The notes: generated from the sequence alone by a model not told the origin. A stretch of 64,000 nucleotides of DNA from Mycobacterium sp. (GCA_025965895.1 JAOPWC010000005.1:1-64000); one strand, 5' to 3'. Shown: positions 9,307 through 18,733, counted from the stretch's first letter. Translations and numbers: made by a program.

Positions 9307-9937
9307 TCAGCGTTCTCCCCACCCGTTCCACGACGTAACCGTGGCGGCCGGCCGACGGGGCGCCGGTTCGAACTTGGTCCCGATCGTGTATGCCACCGGG
9401 AACAACGCGGCCTGTGTCACCGTGTCAGGGATGCCGAGCAGCTCGGCGACCTCCCGCTCCTTCGCCAGGTGCATGGTGGTCCACACCGACCCGAGCCCCC
9501 GTGAGCGCAGCGCGAGCAGAAAGCTCCATCCGGCTGGGATGATCGACGCCCACGCCGAGGCGGCGACGACCAACGGGCTGCCGTCGAACCGGCCCTCGAT
9601 GCAGGGAATGACAAGCACCGGCACGTCGGCGAGTACTCCGGTCAGCGCCAGGGCATTTTCGTAAAACACGGCGGGTTTGCGGATCGCGCGCCGTCGTGGC
9701 GGCGTGCGCCAGGTAATGCTCGCCGACACCACGATAGATCTCGGCGATCGCCGCACGTTTGTCGGCATCGGTGATCACTATCCAGCGCCAGTTCTGCTCA
9801 TTGCTCGCGGTCGGTGCCTGCATCGCCAGTTGCAGGCATTCCAAGATCACGCCGCGCTCGACCGGCCGGTTGAGATCGAGTCGCTTGCGTACGGCCCGGG
9901 TGGTCGACAGCAGCTCGTCGACGCAGCCGATATCCAT
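9307..9937 (-). pseudogene. nitroreductase family protein, frameshifted
   Basis: Two overlapping frames together encode one nitroreductase. The first starts at the ATG at 9937 (GGGGAG upstream) and gives VDELLSTTRAVRKRLDLNRPV and APTASNEQNWRWIVITD, the FMN-binding start of the family. The second continues with FYENALALTGVLADVPVLVIPC and RGLGSVWTTMHLAKEREVAELLGIP. The frame changes by one base at about 9665-9690, consistent with a one-base insertion (or two-base deletion). As read, the first frame would run on into unrelated residues. This is either a pseudogene or a sequence error. Confidence 0.85.
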
Positions 9938-10081
9938 CACTTTCGGCTCCCCTGCCCCACCATCGCGGGGCGCACTCGGGACATCCAACGCTCCTCATGG
10001 GTCATCACGAGACACCTTGCTTCACCCACGTTTTCGATAACCGTAGCAGGGCCGGCAACGACGATGAGCCGTTAGGGGATG

Positions 10082-11962
10082 TCAGGCAAGCGAGGCCATC
10101 CACGCTTGATGCAATGCGGCGTAACGCCCCTCGCTGCGGTGAAGGAGTTCCCGCGGCGAACCGTCCTCGACGACGTGGCCGTTCTCGAGCACAACCACCC
10201 GATCCGCCACCTGAACGGTCGACAGGCGGTGGGCGATGACGAGCGCAGTCCGGTTGGCCAGCACCTTCTGCAGAGCACGCTGGACCATGCGTTCACTGGG
10301 GACATCGAGCGAGGACGTTGCCTCGTCCAAGATCAACACGTCGGGGTCGGCCAGAAAAGCCCGGGCGAACGCGATCAACTGGCGCTGACCGGCCGACAAT
10401 CGGCCTCCGCGTGTGGCGACGTCCGTGTCGTAACCGTCCGGCAGCAACGCGATGAAGCGGTCCGCGCCGACCACGGCAGCCGCATCGCGAACCTGCTCGT
10501 CGGTGGCCTCGGGGCGGCCGAAGCGAATGTTGTCGGCGATGGTGCCGGAGAACATGAAGTTCTCCTGGGTCACCATCACGACGTGGCGGCGTAACTCGTT
10601 CTGCGACAGGTCGCGCAGGTCTACGCCATCCAGCGTCACCGAGCCCGAAGTCGGGTCATAGAACCTGGCGATCAGTTTGGCGATGGTGGTCTTGCCTGCA
10701 CCGGTGGTTCCCACCAAGGCCACGGTTTGGCCGGCGGGCACGCTCAGGGTCAGTCCGGGCAGTACCGGCCGCCCCGGCATGTAGCCGAAATGCAGGTCGT
10801 GGAATGCAACCTCTCCCCGTACCGAGTTGAGCGCGAGCGGACGTGCCGGGTCCTTGATGCCCGGTGGTTCGGCGAGCACACCGGCCAGTTTTTCCAGCGC
10901 CGATGCCGCCGACTGGAAGGTGTTGAAGAACTGGGAGATGTCTTGCATCGGCTCGAAGAACATGCGCAGGTAGAGCAGGAAGGCGGCCAGCGTGCCGATC
11001 GTCATGCCGCCGTGGAGCACCCGCCATCCGCCGTAGAGCAGTACGACACCGGTTGTGAGGTTTCCGACGAGCTTGACCCCGGGCATGAAGATGGCGAGAA
11101 GGCGGAAGGTCTTCTCGTTGACTGCCCGGTAGCGATCGGCGACGTCCTCGAAGATCTCCTGGTTGCGCGGCTCGCGACGATAGGCCTGCACCGCTTTGAT
11201 GCCCGTCATCGTCTCGACGAACTGGACGATCACCAAAGCGGCGCTTTCGCGAACCTTGCGGTAGGTCTTTGCCGATTCGGTGCGGAACCACCAGACCAGG
11301 ACCACCAGGACGGGGAACGCGGCCAGGCACATCAGTCCCAGGCGCGCGTCAAGAGTCACGAGCAGGATCGCCGTGCCGATCAACGTGAGCATCGCGGTGA
11401 TGAGGCTGTCGAAGCCGGTCTCCAGCATGTCCTGGATTGCCTCGACGTCATTTGTGGAGCGGCTCACAACCCTGCCGGTGGTGTAACGGTCGTGAAAAGC
11501 GATGTCGAGGCCTTGAAAATGGCGGAAGACCCGGCGCCGTACTTCGAGCAGCACTCGCTGGCCGATCCGTCCGGACCGCTGCAGGAAGAACAGCCGACTG
11601 GCTGCCTGAACAAGAACCACACCGCACAGCGTTGCGACCACGAACACCAGTGGACGAGCCGAGCCGCGGTCTAAGAGCGACGGCACGCCGTGGTCGATAC
11701 CGCGCTGCACGAGCAGCGGGACACTCAGTCGCGCAGCATTTTCCACGACCACGACGAGTGCCAGGATACCGATCACCGCGCGGAAGGGACGCAGCAGCGA
11801 GACCAGCAGCGCACGCGCCTCCCGGCGACGGGGCACGCTTTCGTCGATCGGCAGGTCGTTGTCGCGGTCGAAAAGACGACCACGCCAGCGGAATTCGCCG
11901 TGATCGTCCGCGCCGTCGGAGCCGTCGGGTACCGCGGTTGGACGGGTATCGGTGGCGGTCAT
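10082..11962 (-). CDS. ABC exporter half-transporter, catalytic-site subunit
   Basis: A 626-residue fused membrane-ATPase half transporter. Six transmembrane helices (about 60-340) precede a nucleotide-binding domain with Walker A GTTGAGKTT, a signature reading LSAGQRQ instead of LSGGQ, Walker B VLILDEATSSLD with the catalytic Glu, and H-loop VIAHRLS. The ATG at 11962 overlaps the upstream partner's stop codon (ATGA), so the two are translationally coupled and should form a heterodimer. Family members export drugs or lipids; the substrate here is unknown. The pair resembles Rv1272c/Rv1273c-type mycobacterial exporters. Confidence 0.92.
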   Translation of the reverse strand: MTATDTRPTAVPDGSDGADDHGEFRWRGRLFDRDNDLPIDESVPRRREARALLVSLLRPFRAVIGILALVVVVENAARLSVPLLVQRGIDHGVPSLLDRGSARPLVFVVATLCGVVLVQAASRLFFLQRSGRIGQRVLLEVRRRVFRHFQGLDIAFHDRYTTGRVVSRSTNDVEAIQDMLETGFDSLITAMLTLIGTAILLVTLDARLGLMCLAAFPVLVVLVWWFRTESAKTYRKVRESAALVIVQFVETMTGIKAVQAYRREPRNQEIFEDVADRYRAVNEKTFRLLAIFMPGVKLVGNLTTGVVLLYGGWRVLHGGMTIGTLAAFLLYLRMFFEPMQDISQFFNTFQSAASALEKLAGVLAEPPGIKDPARPLALNSVRGEVAFHDLHFGYMPGRPVLPGLTLSVPAGQTVALVGTTGAGKTTIAKLIARFYDPTSGSVTLDGVDLRDLSQNELRRHVVMVTQENFMFSGTIADNIRFGRPEATDEQVRDAAAVVGADRFIALLPDGYDTDVATRGGRLSAGQRQLIAFARAFLADPDVLILDEATSSLDVPSERMVQRALQKVLANRTALVIAHRLSTVQVADRVVVLENGHVVEDGSPRELLHRSEGRYAALHQAWMASLA

Positions 11963-14004
11963 ATGCACCCGCCCTCCGAGGTGGCGAAGATATGCCGTCC
12001 GGAGTCCGTCAGGTCGCAGACCTCATCGGTAGCTTCCCGCTCCTGCTGGGCGCGTGTGAGCCGATTGCGCTCGTCGTCGTCTTCCCAGGCACAGTCGTGT
12101 TCAGCCCAGTCATCGAGGTCGTCGTCAGCGGCCAACAGGTAGCGGTACCGGGGTACCCGCGCGAGCAGCTCGGCGTGGGTGCCGACATAAGTGATGGTGG
12201 CCCCCGCATCCGCGGTGTCAAGCAGAGCGACTTTGTCGGCCATCAACACCGTCGACGCCCGGTGCGCGACCACGACGCCGGTGACTTGATGCAGTACCCG
12301 GCTCAGGGCTTCTTCGACCACCGCCTCGGTGTGCACGTCCAATGCGGAAAGGGTGTCATCGAGGACCAGAATCTTCGGCGCGGCCAGGATCGCCCGCGCC
12401 AGGGAGAGCCGCTGCCGTTGGCCGCCGGAAAGGCTCATCCCCTGCTCCCCGATTCGGGTGTCGAGTCCGAACGGCAGCTCGTAGACAAATTGCGCCGCCG
12501 CGACATCGATGGCCTCGGCCAGTTGTTCGTCGGTGGCTTCGGGCCGCCCCAGCCGAAGGTTCTCGGCCACCGACATCGAGAACAATGTGGGATCCTCGAA
12601 TGCGGTCGCAACGGTCTGCCGCAGGGCGAGTAGGGACAAATCGCGGATATCGTGGTCGTCGATCCGGATCTGCCCCTCGGTGACGTCGTGCAGGCGGGAC
12701 AGCAGAGCGGCGAGCACCGACTTGCCCGACCCGGTGGCGCCGACGAGCGCGAGCGTCTCACCAGGCTCTACGGTGACCGTAACGTGCCGCAGTGCCCACG
12801 GCGCGTCCGGCGGAGTGTCGGGGAACCGGAACCCGACGTCGATGAGTTCCAATCGGCCGCCGCGGGGTACATCGGCCTGCGGCCCGCCGACGATCTCGCG
12901 CGGTGCGTCGAAGATTTCCGCGATCCGGTTCGCCGCGGTCATCGACTCCTGGGTCATCGACAGCAAGAACCCGAGCGAGGCGATGGGCCACACCAGCGAC
13001 AGCATCATCGTGATGAAGGCGACGAGAGTGCCCATCGTGATGAGACCGTGGCCGGCAGCATAGGCGCCGAGCCCGAGGACCACGATCAGCGTGATGTTGG
13101 GAATGACCTCGAGCAAAGTCCAGAACTTCGCTGAGATCCTGACCTTTCGAACCTGGACATCGTGCAGCGCCGTGGCCTGCTCGTTGAACCGCTCGAAGAC
13201 GTAGTCTTCGCGGCCGAACGACTTCACCACCCGCAGTCCCAGTGCGGACTCTTCGACATGGGTCGCGACCCGGCCGGATTGGTCCTGCGCCTGCCGCGAC
13301 AATCGTGTGAAGGACCGTTGGAAATGCAGCACCGTCGCCGAGATCGGCAGGATCGACACCGCCACCACGACGCCCAGCGGCCAATACATGGCCAGAAGAA
13401 TTGCCGTCACTGCGATGATCTGAATGGTGTTGAGCAGCAGGAACACCAGCCCGAACGACATGAACCGGCGAATGGTGCTCAGATCGTTCATGATTCGCGA
13501 AAGCAGTTGCCCCGACTGCCACCGCCCGTGGAACGACATAGGCAGAATCTGCAGGCGCGCATAGAGGTCATTGCGGATGTCCGCCTCGACACCCATTGTC
13601 GCGCGCGCGACCAGCCAACGGCGGATGAACCACAACACCGCCTCGGAGATGCCGACGCCTGTCGCCGCGGCGCCAAGGAGCCACAGCCCGTGTTGATCCT
13701 GGTGACGGACCGGTCCGTCGATCACGGCCTTGGTCATCAGCGGAATGGCCACCGTCGCGCCGAGGCTGGCCACCGAGACCATCACCATGGCGATCCAACG
13801 GGTCCGGTACGGCATCAAGTAGGGCAGCAACCGTCGTAGATCGGTGCCCGGTGTGCGGTGCTCTGGCGGCGCTGCGATGGCCGGTGTTGACCGCAAAACC
13901 GCCCGATCGACGGCTTCGTTAAAAGCGTCGTACACGAAGGATTCGTCCCCCTGATCCCCGGGTGCGCGGTGGCGCGCACGGTTAGCGCCCAGCGTCGTGG
14001 CCAT
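11959..14004 (-). CDS. ABC exporter half-transporter, degenerate-site subunit
   Basis: A 681-residue partner of the downstream exporter gene. A soluble N-terminal stretch of about 70 residues precedes six membrane helices. The ATPase domain has Walker A GATGSGKS, a perfect LSGGQRQ signature and H-loop VVAHRAS. Walker B reads LVLDDTLSALD, so the catalytic Glu is replaced by Asp. With LSAGQ in the partner, this places both deviations in the same composite ATP site, the arrangement of heterodimeric exporters with one degenerate site. A C-terminal tail of about 80 residues is rich in D, E and W. The start is taken at MATTLG (14004); the frame is open further upstream. Confidence 0.9.
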   Translation of the reverse strand: MATTLGANRARHRAPGDQGDESFVYDAFNEAVDRAVLRSTPAIAAPPEHRTPGTDLRRLLPYLMPYRTRWIAMVMVSVASLGATVAIPLMTKAVIDGPVRHQDQHGLWLLGAAATGVGISEAVLWFIRRWLVARATMGVEADIRNDLYARLQILPMSFHGRWQSGQLLSRIMNDLSTIRRFMSFGLVFLLLNTIQIIAVTAILLAMYWPLGVVVAVSILPISATVLHFQRSFTRLSRQAQDQSGRVATHVEESALGLRVVKSFGREDYVFERFNEQATALHDVQVRKVRISAKFWTLLEVIPNITLIVVLGLGAYAAGHGLITMGTLVAFITMMLSLVWPIASLGFLLSMTQESMTAANRIAEIFDAPREIVGGPQADVPRGGRLELIDVGFRFPDTPPDAPWALRHVTVTVEPGETLALVGATGSGKSVLAALLSRLHDVTEGQIRIDDHDIRDLSLLALRQTVATAFEDPTLFSMSVAENLRLGRPEATDEQLAEAIDVAAAQFVYELPFGLDTRIGEQGMSLSGGQRQRLSLARAILAAPKILVLDDTLSALDVHTEAVVEEALSRVLHQVTGVVVAHRASTVLMADKVALLDTADAGATITYVGTHAELLARVPRYRYLLAADDDLDDWAEHDCAWEDDDERNRLTRAQQEREATDEVCDLTDSGRHIFATSEGGCI

Positions 14005-14236
14005 CGATACATGTGGTGTGGGAACCCATACCCAACCCCCACGCACGGGCGCGTCACCGCCTAAAGGTATTACCCACTTGCACCATATCGGTGACATCTC
14101 CCCCCGCCACAGCGCGTCGGCGCTGCTTCCCACATTCAAAGGTTTTTCGGATCGGGGTATTCCCCGATTCGCGGTTGGCCCGCGGCACCTGTCATACGCT
14201 GTGCGCGAACGCTCGTGGCCCGCGCCTCGGCACGCG

Positions 14237-14716
14237 CTAGTCCCGTTGCAGCCCGGGGTGGATTCCGGGGGTGAGGCCGTTGTGATCGGCCATGCGCTGT
14301 AGCAGATCCAGGAGTTGGGCGGCCTCTGCTGGACTGAGGCCGGCCAGAAGATCCGCTTCCTGTTCGTCGGCGAGCTGGTCGGCCTGACGCATCAGGTCCT
14401 GCGCCTCAGCCGTCAGGTGTACGGCGTGTGCGCGCCGGTCATTGGGGTGCGCGCGTCGCTGGACGAGACCGCGTGCCTCGAGGCCGTCCACTAGCCCCAC
14501 CATCACGTTGCGATGCACTCCGATGGTGTCGGCGAGCTGTTGCTGTGACATTCCGCCGCCACCGGACAACGCGACGAGCAGGCCGAATTGGCTCGGCCGC
14601 AGCCCGAGCGGTGCCAGCCGGTCGGTGAATTTCTGTGCACTGCGCGACCCGATTTGCGAGACGAGAAAGCTGACGCGCCGCGAGAGCGGCGGTCGGTCGG
14701 TCCGGTGTTCGGGCAT
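14237..14716 (-). CDS. MarR family transcriptional regulator
   Basis: A 159-residue winged-helix regulator. The DNA-binding region (about 55-105) contains MSQQQLADTIGVHRNVMVGLVDGLEARGLVQRRAHPNDRRAHAV, with the wing motif typical of MarR. The gene is divergent from an NAD(P)-binding oxidoreductase, its probable target. Such regulators usually respond to small aromatic or electrophilic compounds. The ATG at 14716 begins inside the MarR-like consensus length. Confidence 0.93.
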   Translation of the reverse strand: MPEHRTDRPPLSRRVSFLVSQIGSRSAQKFTDRLAPLGLRPSQFGLLVALSGGGGMSQQQLADTIGVHRNVMVGLVDGLEARGLVQRRAHPNDRRAHAVHLTAEAQDLMRQADQLADEQEADLLAGLSPAEAAQLLDLLQRMADHNGLTPGIHPGLQRD

Positions 14717-14727
14717 ACCAAAAATGT

Positions 14728-14772
14728 ATCACTTGCTGATTGCTTATCATAATGACAGTATTGACAAGTGAT
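14728..14772. promoter_or_regulatory. inverted repeat in the marR/oxidoreductase gap
   Basis: ATCACTTG (14728-14735) and CAAGTGAT (14765-14772) form a perfect 8-bp inverted repeat with a 29-bp spacer in the AT-rich gap between the divergent genes. The two arms could be two sites for the MarR dimer or one split operator. No binding data are available. Confidence 0.45.
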
Positions 14773-14822
14773 CATCAATAATGTGGAAAGCAGACGGCCC
14801 AACCAATAATGAGGAGTGGCAG

Positions 14823-15461
14823 ATGAAAATCACTGTGTTGGGCGCGACGGGTGGCATCGGCAAGCAGCTCGTCGAACAGAGCCTGGACCGCGGGCATGCC
14901 GTGACTGCGGTCGTCCGCGACGCCGCCCGCCTGCCGGTCCGGGATTCGGGACTGACGGTTGTGACCGTCGCAGGCGTCGACCAGCCCGATGTGCTTGCGC
15001 CGGCTATCCAGGGAAGCGACGCCGTGCTCTCCGCGGTGGGGCCGCGTGGAAGAACCGACGGCCCGGTGGCCGCGACCAGTGCCCGCGCTGTGTTGGGCGC
15101 AATGCAGACGTCCGCAGTGGGCCGACTCGTCGCGGTCAGCGCGATGCCTGTGGGGCCCGCGCCCCGGGGCGAGAGTCCGTTCACGCGGTGGCTGGTCCTG
15201 CCCATCCTGAGTGCGCTGCTGCATAGTGTTTACGCCGATCTCGCCGCGATGGAGGCCGAGCTACGACGCAGCACCGCCGCGTGGACCGTCGTGCGGCCGC
15301 CTAAGCTTGTCGACGGACCGCTGACTGGCCGGTACAGAACCGCTTTGGGCGCCAACGTGCCTCGCGGGTCGATCATCTCACGCGCCGACGTTGCGCACGC
15401 AATGCTTAACGCGCTGGCACAACCCGCCACCATTCGGCAAGCCCTCGGCGTCGCGTACTGA
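14823..15461 (+). CDS. NAD(P)-dependent oxidoreductase, atypical SDR (NmrA/SDR_a5-like)
   Basis: A 212-residue Rossmann protein starting MKITVLGATGGIGKQ, with the nucleotide-binding GATGGIG at residues 7-13 and a characteristic VSAMPVG segment after the fourth strand. It lacks the YxxxK pair of classical SDRs. The ATG at 14823 has GAGGAG upstream; the frame is open 14 codons further but without a site. Divergent MarR control suggests induction by a stress compound, and related proteins act as NAD(P)H-sensing or quinone-reductase-like enzymes. Confidence 0.9.
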   Translation: MKITVLGATGGIGKQLVEQSLDRGHAVTAVVRDAARLPVRDSGLTVVTVAGVDQPDVLAPAIQGSDAVLSAVGPRGRTDGPVAATSARAVLGAMQTSAVGRLVAVSAMPVGPAPRGESPFTRWLVLPILSALLHSVYADLAAMEAELRRSTAAWTVVRPPKLVDGPLTGRYRTALGANVPRGSIISRADVAHAMLNALAQPATIRQALGVAY

Positions 15462-15487
15462 CTACCCACTCCCGAAAGGACACGGAC

Positions 15488-15831
15488 GGACGTCGCGTAC
15501 CCGGCAGTGACACCGACTGCCGTTGCGGTCAACGGATTTTTCGGAATCGCCGCCCTCCTGCATTTCAAACCGATACTGCCCGGCATGGCCAAAGCCGGAG
15601 TGCCCGAGTCGTGGCTCAGCTTCCCTATCGGCATGGCCAAGACACCCTTGGGCTGGTGGCCGGCGTGCTGGTCCTGCGCCCCGTCGGCGCAGCCGCTGCT
15701 GTCGGCCTCGTGCTGTTCTTCCTCGGCGCGCTCTACACCCACCTCCATGCCCACGACTACGGGACGCAGTTCCCGCTGGCTATGGATTTCTCGCCCTCAA
15801 TGCGGCAACACTGACCCTGACGCTGATCTGA
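15488..15831 (+). pseudogene. DoxX family protein, two frameshifts
   Basis: Three frames in succession rebuild one DoxX-like membrane protein. Frame one gives VAVNGFFGIAALLHFKPI and LSFPIGMAKT. Frame two gives GVLVLRPVGAAAAVGLVLFFLGALYTHLHAHD. Frame three gives GFLALNAATLTLTLI and the stop at 15829-15831. Each switch equals loss of one base (near 15645 and 15785). Intact relatives are about 115-120 residues with four membrane helices. It sits directly downstream of the oxidoreductase and would have been co-transcribed. Confidence 0.75.
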
Positions 15832-15857
15832 TAACCCGAACTCCTTCCACGTGTCGT

Positions 15858-16604
15858 TCAAGGCAGCTTCTGCAGTCCGGCGCCGGTGAGCAGGTAACCA
15901 GAGCTGGCGCCGGCCGGATCTGCTCGTATCAGCTCCACAATGGCCGACCCGGCCGTCTCCGGGGTCCACAGTTCACCCAGCTGTTTCAGGTATGCCTCCT
16001 CGGTCAGCCCGTCGCGGGCCGCGTACGCCCGAACTCCCCGCTTACCCACGTCAGCGAACGGGGTCATTCTGGGCAACACTGTCGTAAAAGTCACGTCCAG
16101 CCCGGCACGGCGCGACTCGTCTTGGGCGTATGCAGCGATGAACCGCTGGGTGGCTTTGGCCCCCGCGTACCCCCCGCTGGCCGGGGATCCGTTGATGGCA
16201 GCTCCGCTGCTCACTACCACCACCCTGCTCCCGGGCGGTAACGGCTTCAGCAGTGCCTCACGCAGCCAGGTGAATGCGATCTTCACGTCGGTGTTCCAGT
16301 TGACGGAGAACGTATCCCACGTCAGGTACTGGAGCGGACGCATCACAGGGTTGGCGCCGGCAGCCAGGATGAGAACCTCCGGCGCGTATTGGTCCAGCAG
16401 ACTCCATGCCACCGTTGCGTCGGTCGCATCCGCGACCTCAGCCCGAATGTTCGCGCCGGACATGGCCAGCTCGGCAAGTGCCGGGCCGGTGCGGGCAACC
16501 GCGACCACCTCAGCGCCAGCTTGCGCGAACGCGCGGGCGATCCCCCTCCCTAAGCCACGGCTGGCGCCAACGACAACGGTGGTCCTGCCCGACAAGTCAC
16601 CCAT
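15858..16604 (-). CDS. SDR family oxidoreductase
   Basis: A 248-residue classical short-chain dehydrogenase. VVVGASRGLGRGIARAF near residue 10 is the cofactor motif, ILAAGANP replaces the usual NNAG, VVVVSSGAAINGSP carries the catalytic Ser, and GGYAGAKATQ supplies Tyr and Lys. The ATG at 16604 follows AAAAGGAG and is preferred over the upstream in-frame start at 16661. It is followed on the plus side by the decayed DoxX gene, convergent. The substrate is unknown. Confidence 0.9.
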   Translation of the reverse strand: MGDLSGRTTVVVGASRGLGRGIARAFAQAGAEVVAVARTGPALAELAMSGANIRAEVADATDATVAWSLLDQYAPEVLILAAGANPVMRPLQYLTWDTFSVNWNTDVKIAFTWLREALLKPLPPGSRVVVVSSGAAINGSPASGGYAGAKATQRFIAAYAQDESRRAGLDVTFTTVLPRMTPFADVGKRGVRAYAARDGLTEEAYLKQLGELWTPETAGSAIVELIRADPAGASSGYLLTGAGLQKLP

Positions 16605-16725
16605 CTTCGTGCTCCTTTTGTGTGCGTCGGTGTGTCCCGGCTCGATCGTGTGATTGGTCATTGTTCATCTCTCGTTTCCTCGTTGTCGTGACAATGGAAT
16701 TCGCGTAGCCGCCGCCCTCGGTAGG

Positions 16726-17448
16726 TCACATCGGTGGCATCAGGGCCGGAATCGACGAGGGCGCAATGACGATCACAATTCCGAACCCGACGAGCGCTAG
16801 CGCCAGCGGCGCATCGATGGCGTCTTTCGCGGGCATGAGCTTCTGGACGAGGCAGAGGACGGCGATAACGGACATCCAGGTGATACTCATGACGCCGAGC
16901 GCGGCCACCATCAGCATTAGCCCGATGCTCGATCCGACGCAGTAGAGCCCGAAGTCGAAGCCAGAGCGGACGTACTCGCGACAGCGTCGGCGGAAGTGCC
17001 GCTTGAGCGGGGTGAGCTCGTAGATGCCTGCCGCGATCACCACCGCGCCGGCGGCGAAAGTTCCGTGCGGCCGGTACAGCGGGTACACGGCGAGGCCCAC
17101 GAGTGCCCAGACGGCAAGGTAGGACGCGATGAACAGCGGCCCGGTGCGTATACGACCGCTGACGTGGGCCCGGCGGACGGCTGCCGGAGCCGCCCCCGGA
17201 AGCATCATCGCCGCCGTCATCCAAAACCACAGGGCGGCAAAGGAGCTGAGTGATCCGAGTGGAGTCGCAACACCCATGTCCATCCCGTTCATCTCGCGAC
17301 CCGCGACGACCCAGGATGCGGCGGCGAGCCCGAGCGTCGCGCTCAGAGCAGTTGCCGTCCCGGCTGAGCGGGGAGTCACGGTTTCGCATGAATGCCCGAC
17401 GAGCTTCTCGCCGTGCCGCGCTTGCACGATGTCCCTACCCTCGCTCAT
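16726..17448 (-). CDS. DUF2182 family integral membrane protein
   Basis: A 240-residue membrane protein with about five hydrophobic segments. The DUF2182 hallmark is WFWMTAAMMLPGAAPA near residues 73-88, with SYLAVWALVGLAVYPLY after it and a C-terminal hydrophobic tail. The family is annotated as predicted metal-binding membrane proteins; its function is not established. It overlaps the end of a truncated SDR fragment by 14 bases and is divergent from the ECF sigma factor gene, which may control it. Confidence 0.85.
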   Translation of the reverse strand: MSEGRDIVQARHGEKLVGHSCETVTPRSAGTATALSATLGLAAASWVVAGREMNGMDMGVATPLGSLSSFAALWFWMTAAMMLPGAAPAAVRRAHVSGRIRTGPLFIASYLAVWALVGLAVYPLYRPHGTFAAGAVVIAAGIYELTPLKRHFRRRCREYVRSGFDFGLYCVGSSIGLMLMVAALGVMSITWMSVIAVLCLVQKLMPAKDAIDAPLALALVGFGIVIVIAPSSIPALMPPM

Positions 17449-17569
17449 GTGACGGGCTCGGCATTACGAGCGCCCCGTGCACACCTCTGCGCAAGGTTTC
17501 CTCGACCAGCGCCTGTCCTATACCGCGATTTGCCCCGGTCATCAGAACCGTTTTGCCCGCAATTGTCAT
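17435..17569 (-). pseudogene. truncated N-terminal fragment of an SDR oxidoreductase
   Basis: An ATG at 17569, with GGAG upstream, opens a 44-codon frame: MTIAGKTVLMTGANRGIGQALVE and then a few unrelated residues before the stop. This is the first beta-alpha-beta unit of a classical SDR, with the intact TGANRGIG motif, but the remaining 200 or so residues are absent. A deletion has joined its start to the region upstream of the DUF2182 gene. Confidence 0.75.
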
Positions 17570-17704
17570 TTGCACGCTCCTAGCGAATCGATTTCGACTC
17601 TTGACAATGCAGACAGCACGACGTCGAGAAAATTGGCGCGGACCGTCCGCCCAGTTCGCGGCTCGACCGGTGTCAATACTTGTGGTCGACGGGGAGGTAC
17701 AGAC

Positions 17705-18733
17705 GTGAGGCGAGGCGAGGGTGGAGTGATGACGAGCGACCTGATCAGCAGGGCGCGGGCCGGGGACGGCGACGCGTTCCGAGAGTTGACCGAGCCGCAC
17801 CGCCGTGAACTGCAGGTGCACTGCTACCGGATGCTCGGATCCCTACAGGATGCCGAGGACGCCCTTCAGGACACGCTGCTCGCCGCGTGGCAAGGCCTCG
17901 AAGGGTTCGAGGGACGCGCCTCGATCCGCACATGGCTGTACCGGATTGCCACCAACCGGTGCCTCAACGCGCTTCGCTCGGCCAACCGACGCCCGGCTAA
18001 AGAGTGGGACATCGCCCAGATTGAACCGCCGGAGCCGACGCGCCTCGGCGAAATCGCATGGCTAGAGCCATATCCCGACGCCCTCCTCCAACGTGGGATC
18101 AATGTGCTTGGCCCAGAGGCAAGTTACGAACAAACCGAAGCCATCTCCCTGGCCTTCGTGACCGCACTGCAGGTCCTGCCGGCCCGCCAGCGCGCCGTGC
18201 TGATCTTGCGCGAAGTACTCGGATACCACGCTACGGAAGTGGCCGACATGCTCGACTCGACGGTCGAATCGGTCAACAGTGCCCTGAAACGGGCCCGTGC
18301 CGGCTTACAGCATCGGCTGCCGCCGACTGGCGACCACGAACCGCCTCCTACTCCCGGTTCACCCGCCGAACAGGCGCTTGTCGCGAAGTTCGTCCGCGCG
18401 TACGAGTCCGGCGATGTCGACGCGCTGGTCGCCCTGCTTACCGCTGACGTCTACGTCTCCATGCCGCCGGTTCCCCTCGAGTACCAAGGCCGCGACGTCG
18501 TGGCCCGCTTCTACGCCAGCGTTATGCGGGAGGATCGGACGTATCACCTCGTGCCTACCCGTGCGAACGGTCAGTTGGCATACGGGGCCTACGTTCGCGC
18601 CTCCGCCGGCACCATCCGCCACGGGGCCGGGCTGCTCGTCCTCACTCTCACCGGCGACCGGATCTGCGCGCTCACCCGTTTCGACAGCAGCGTGCTCCCA
18701 TGGTTCGGGCTGCCGCGCTCGCTTCCCGGGTGA
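17705..18733 (+). CDS. ECF sigma factor with C-terminal SnoaL-like domain (TIGR02960/SigG-like)
   Basis: A 342-residue extracytoplasmic-function sigma factor. Region 2 (about 15-85) contains HCYRMLGSLQDAEDALQDTLLAAWQG and RASIRTWLYRIATNRCLNALR. Region 4 (about 155-210) contains LPARQRAVLILREVLGYHATEVADMLDSTVESVNSALKRAR. The C-terminal 130 residues form an NTF2/SnoaL-like domain that in such factors modulates activity in place of an anti-sigma factor. The GTG at 17705 is chosen because GGGGAGG at 17691-17697 is ideally spaced; the ATG at 17729 is the alternative. It is divergent from the SDR fragment and the DUF2182 gene. Confidence 0.9.
   Translation: MRRGEGGVMTSDLISRARAGDGDAFRELTEPHRRELQVHCYRMLGSLQDAEDALQDTLLAAWQGLEGFEGRASIRTWLYRIATNRCLNALRSANRRPAKEWDIAQIEPPEPTRLGEIAWLEPYPDALLQRGINVLGPEASYEQTEAISLAFVTALQVLPARQRAVLILREVLGYHATEVADMLDSTVESVNSALKRARAGLQHRLPPTGDHEPPPTPGSPAEQALVAKFVRAYESGDVDALVALLTADVYVSMPPVPLEYQGRDVVARFYASVMREDRTYHLVPTRANGQLAYGAYVRASAGTIRHGAGLLVLTLTGDRICALTRFDSSVLPWFGLPRSLPG

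Noticed and set aside
10727..11674. A 315-codon plus-strand frame opposite the ABC exporter gene
   Set aside because: It is the antisense shadow of the transporter's membrane and ATPase domains and has no ribosome site or family match.
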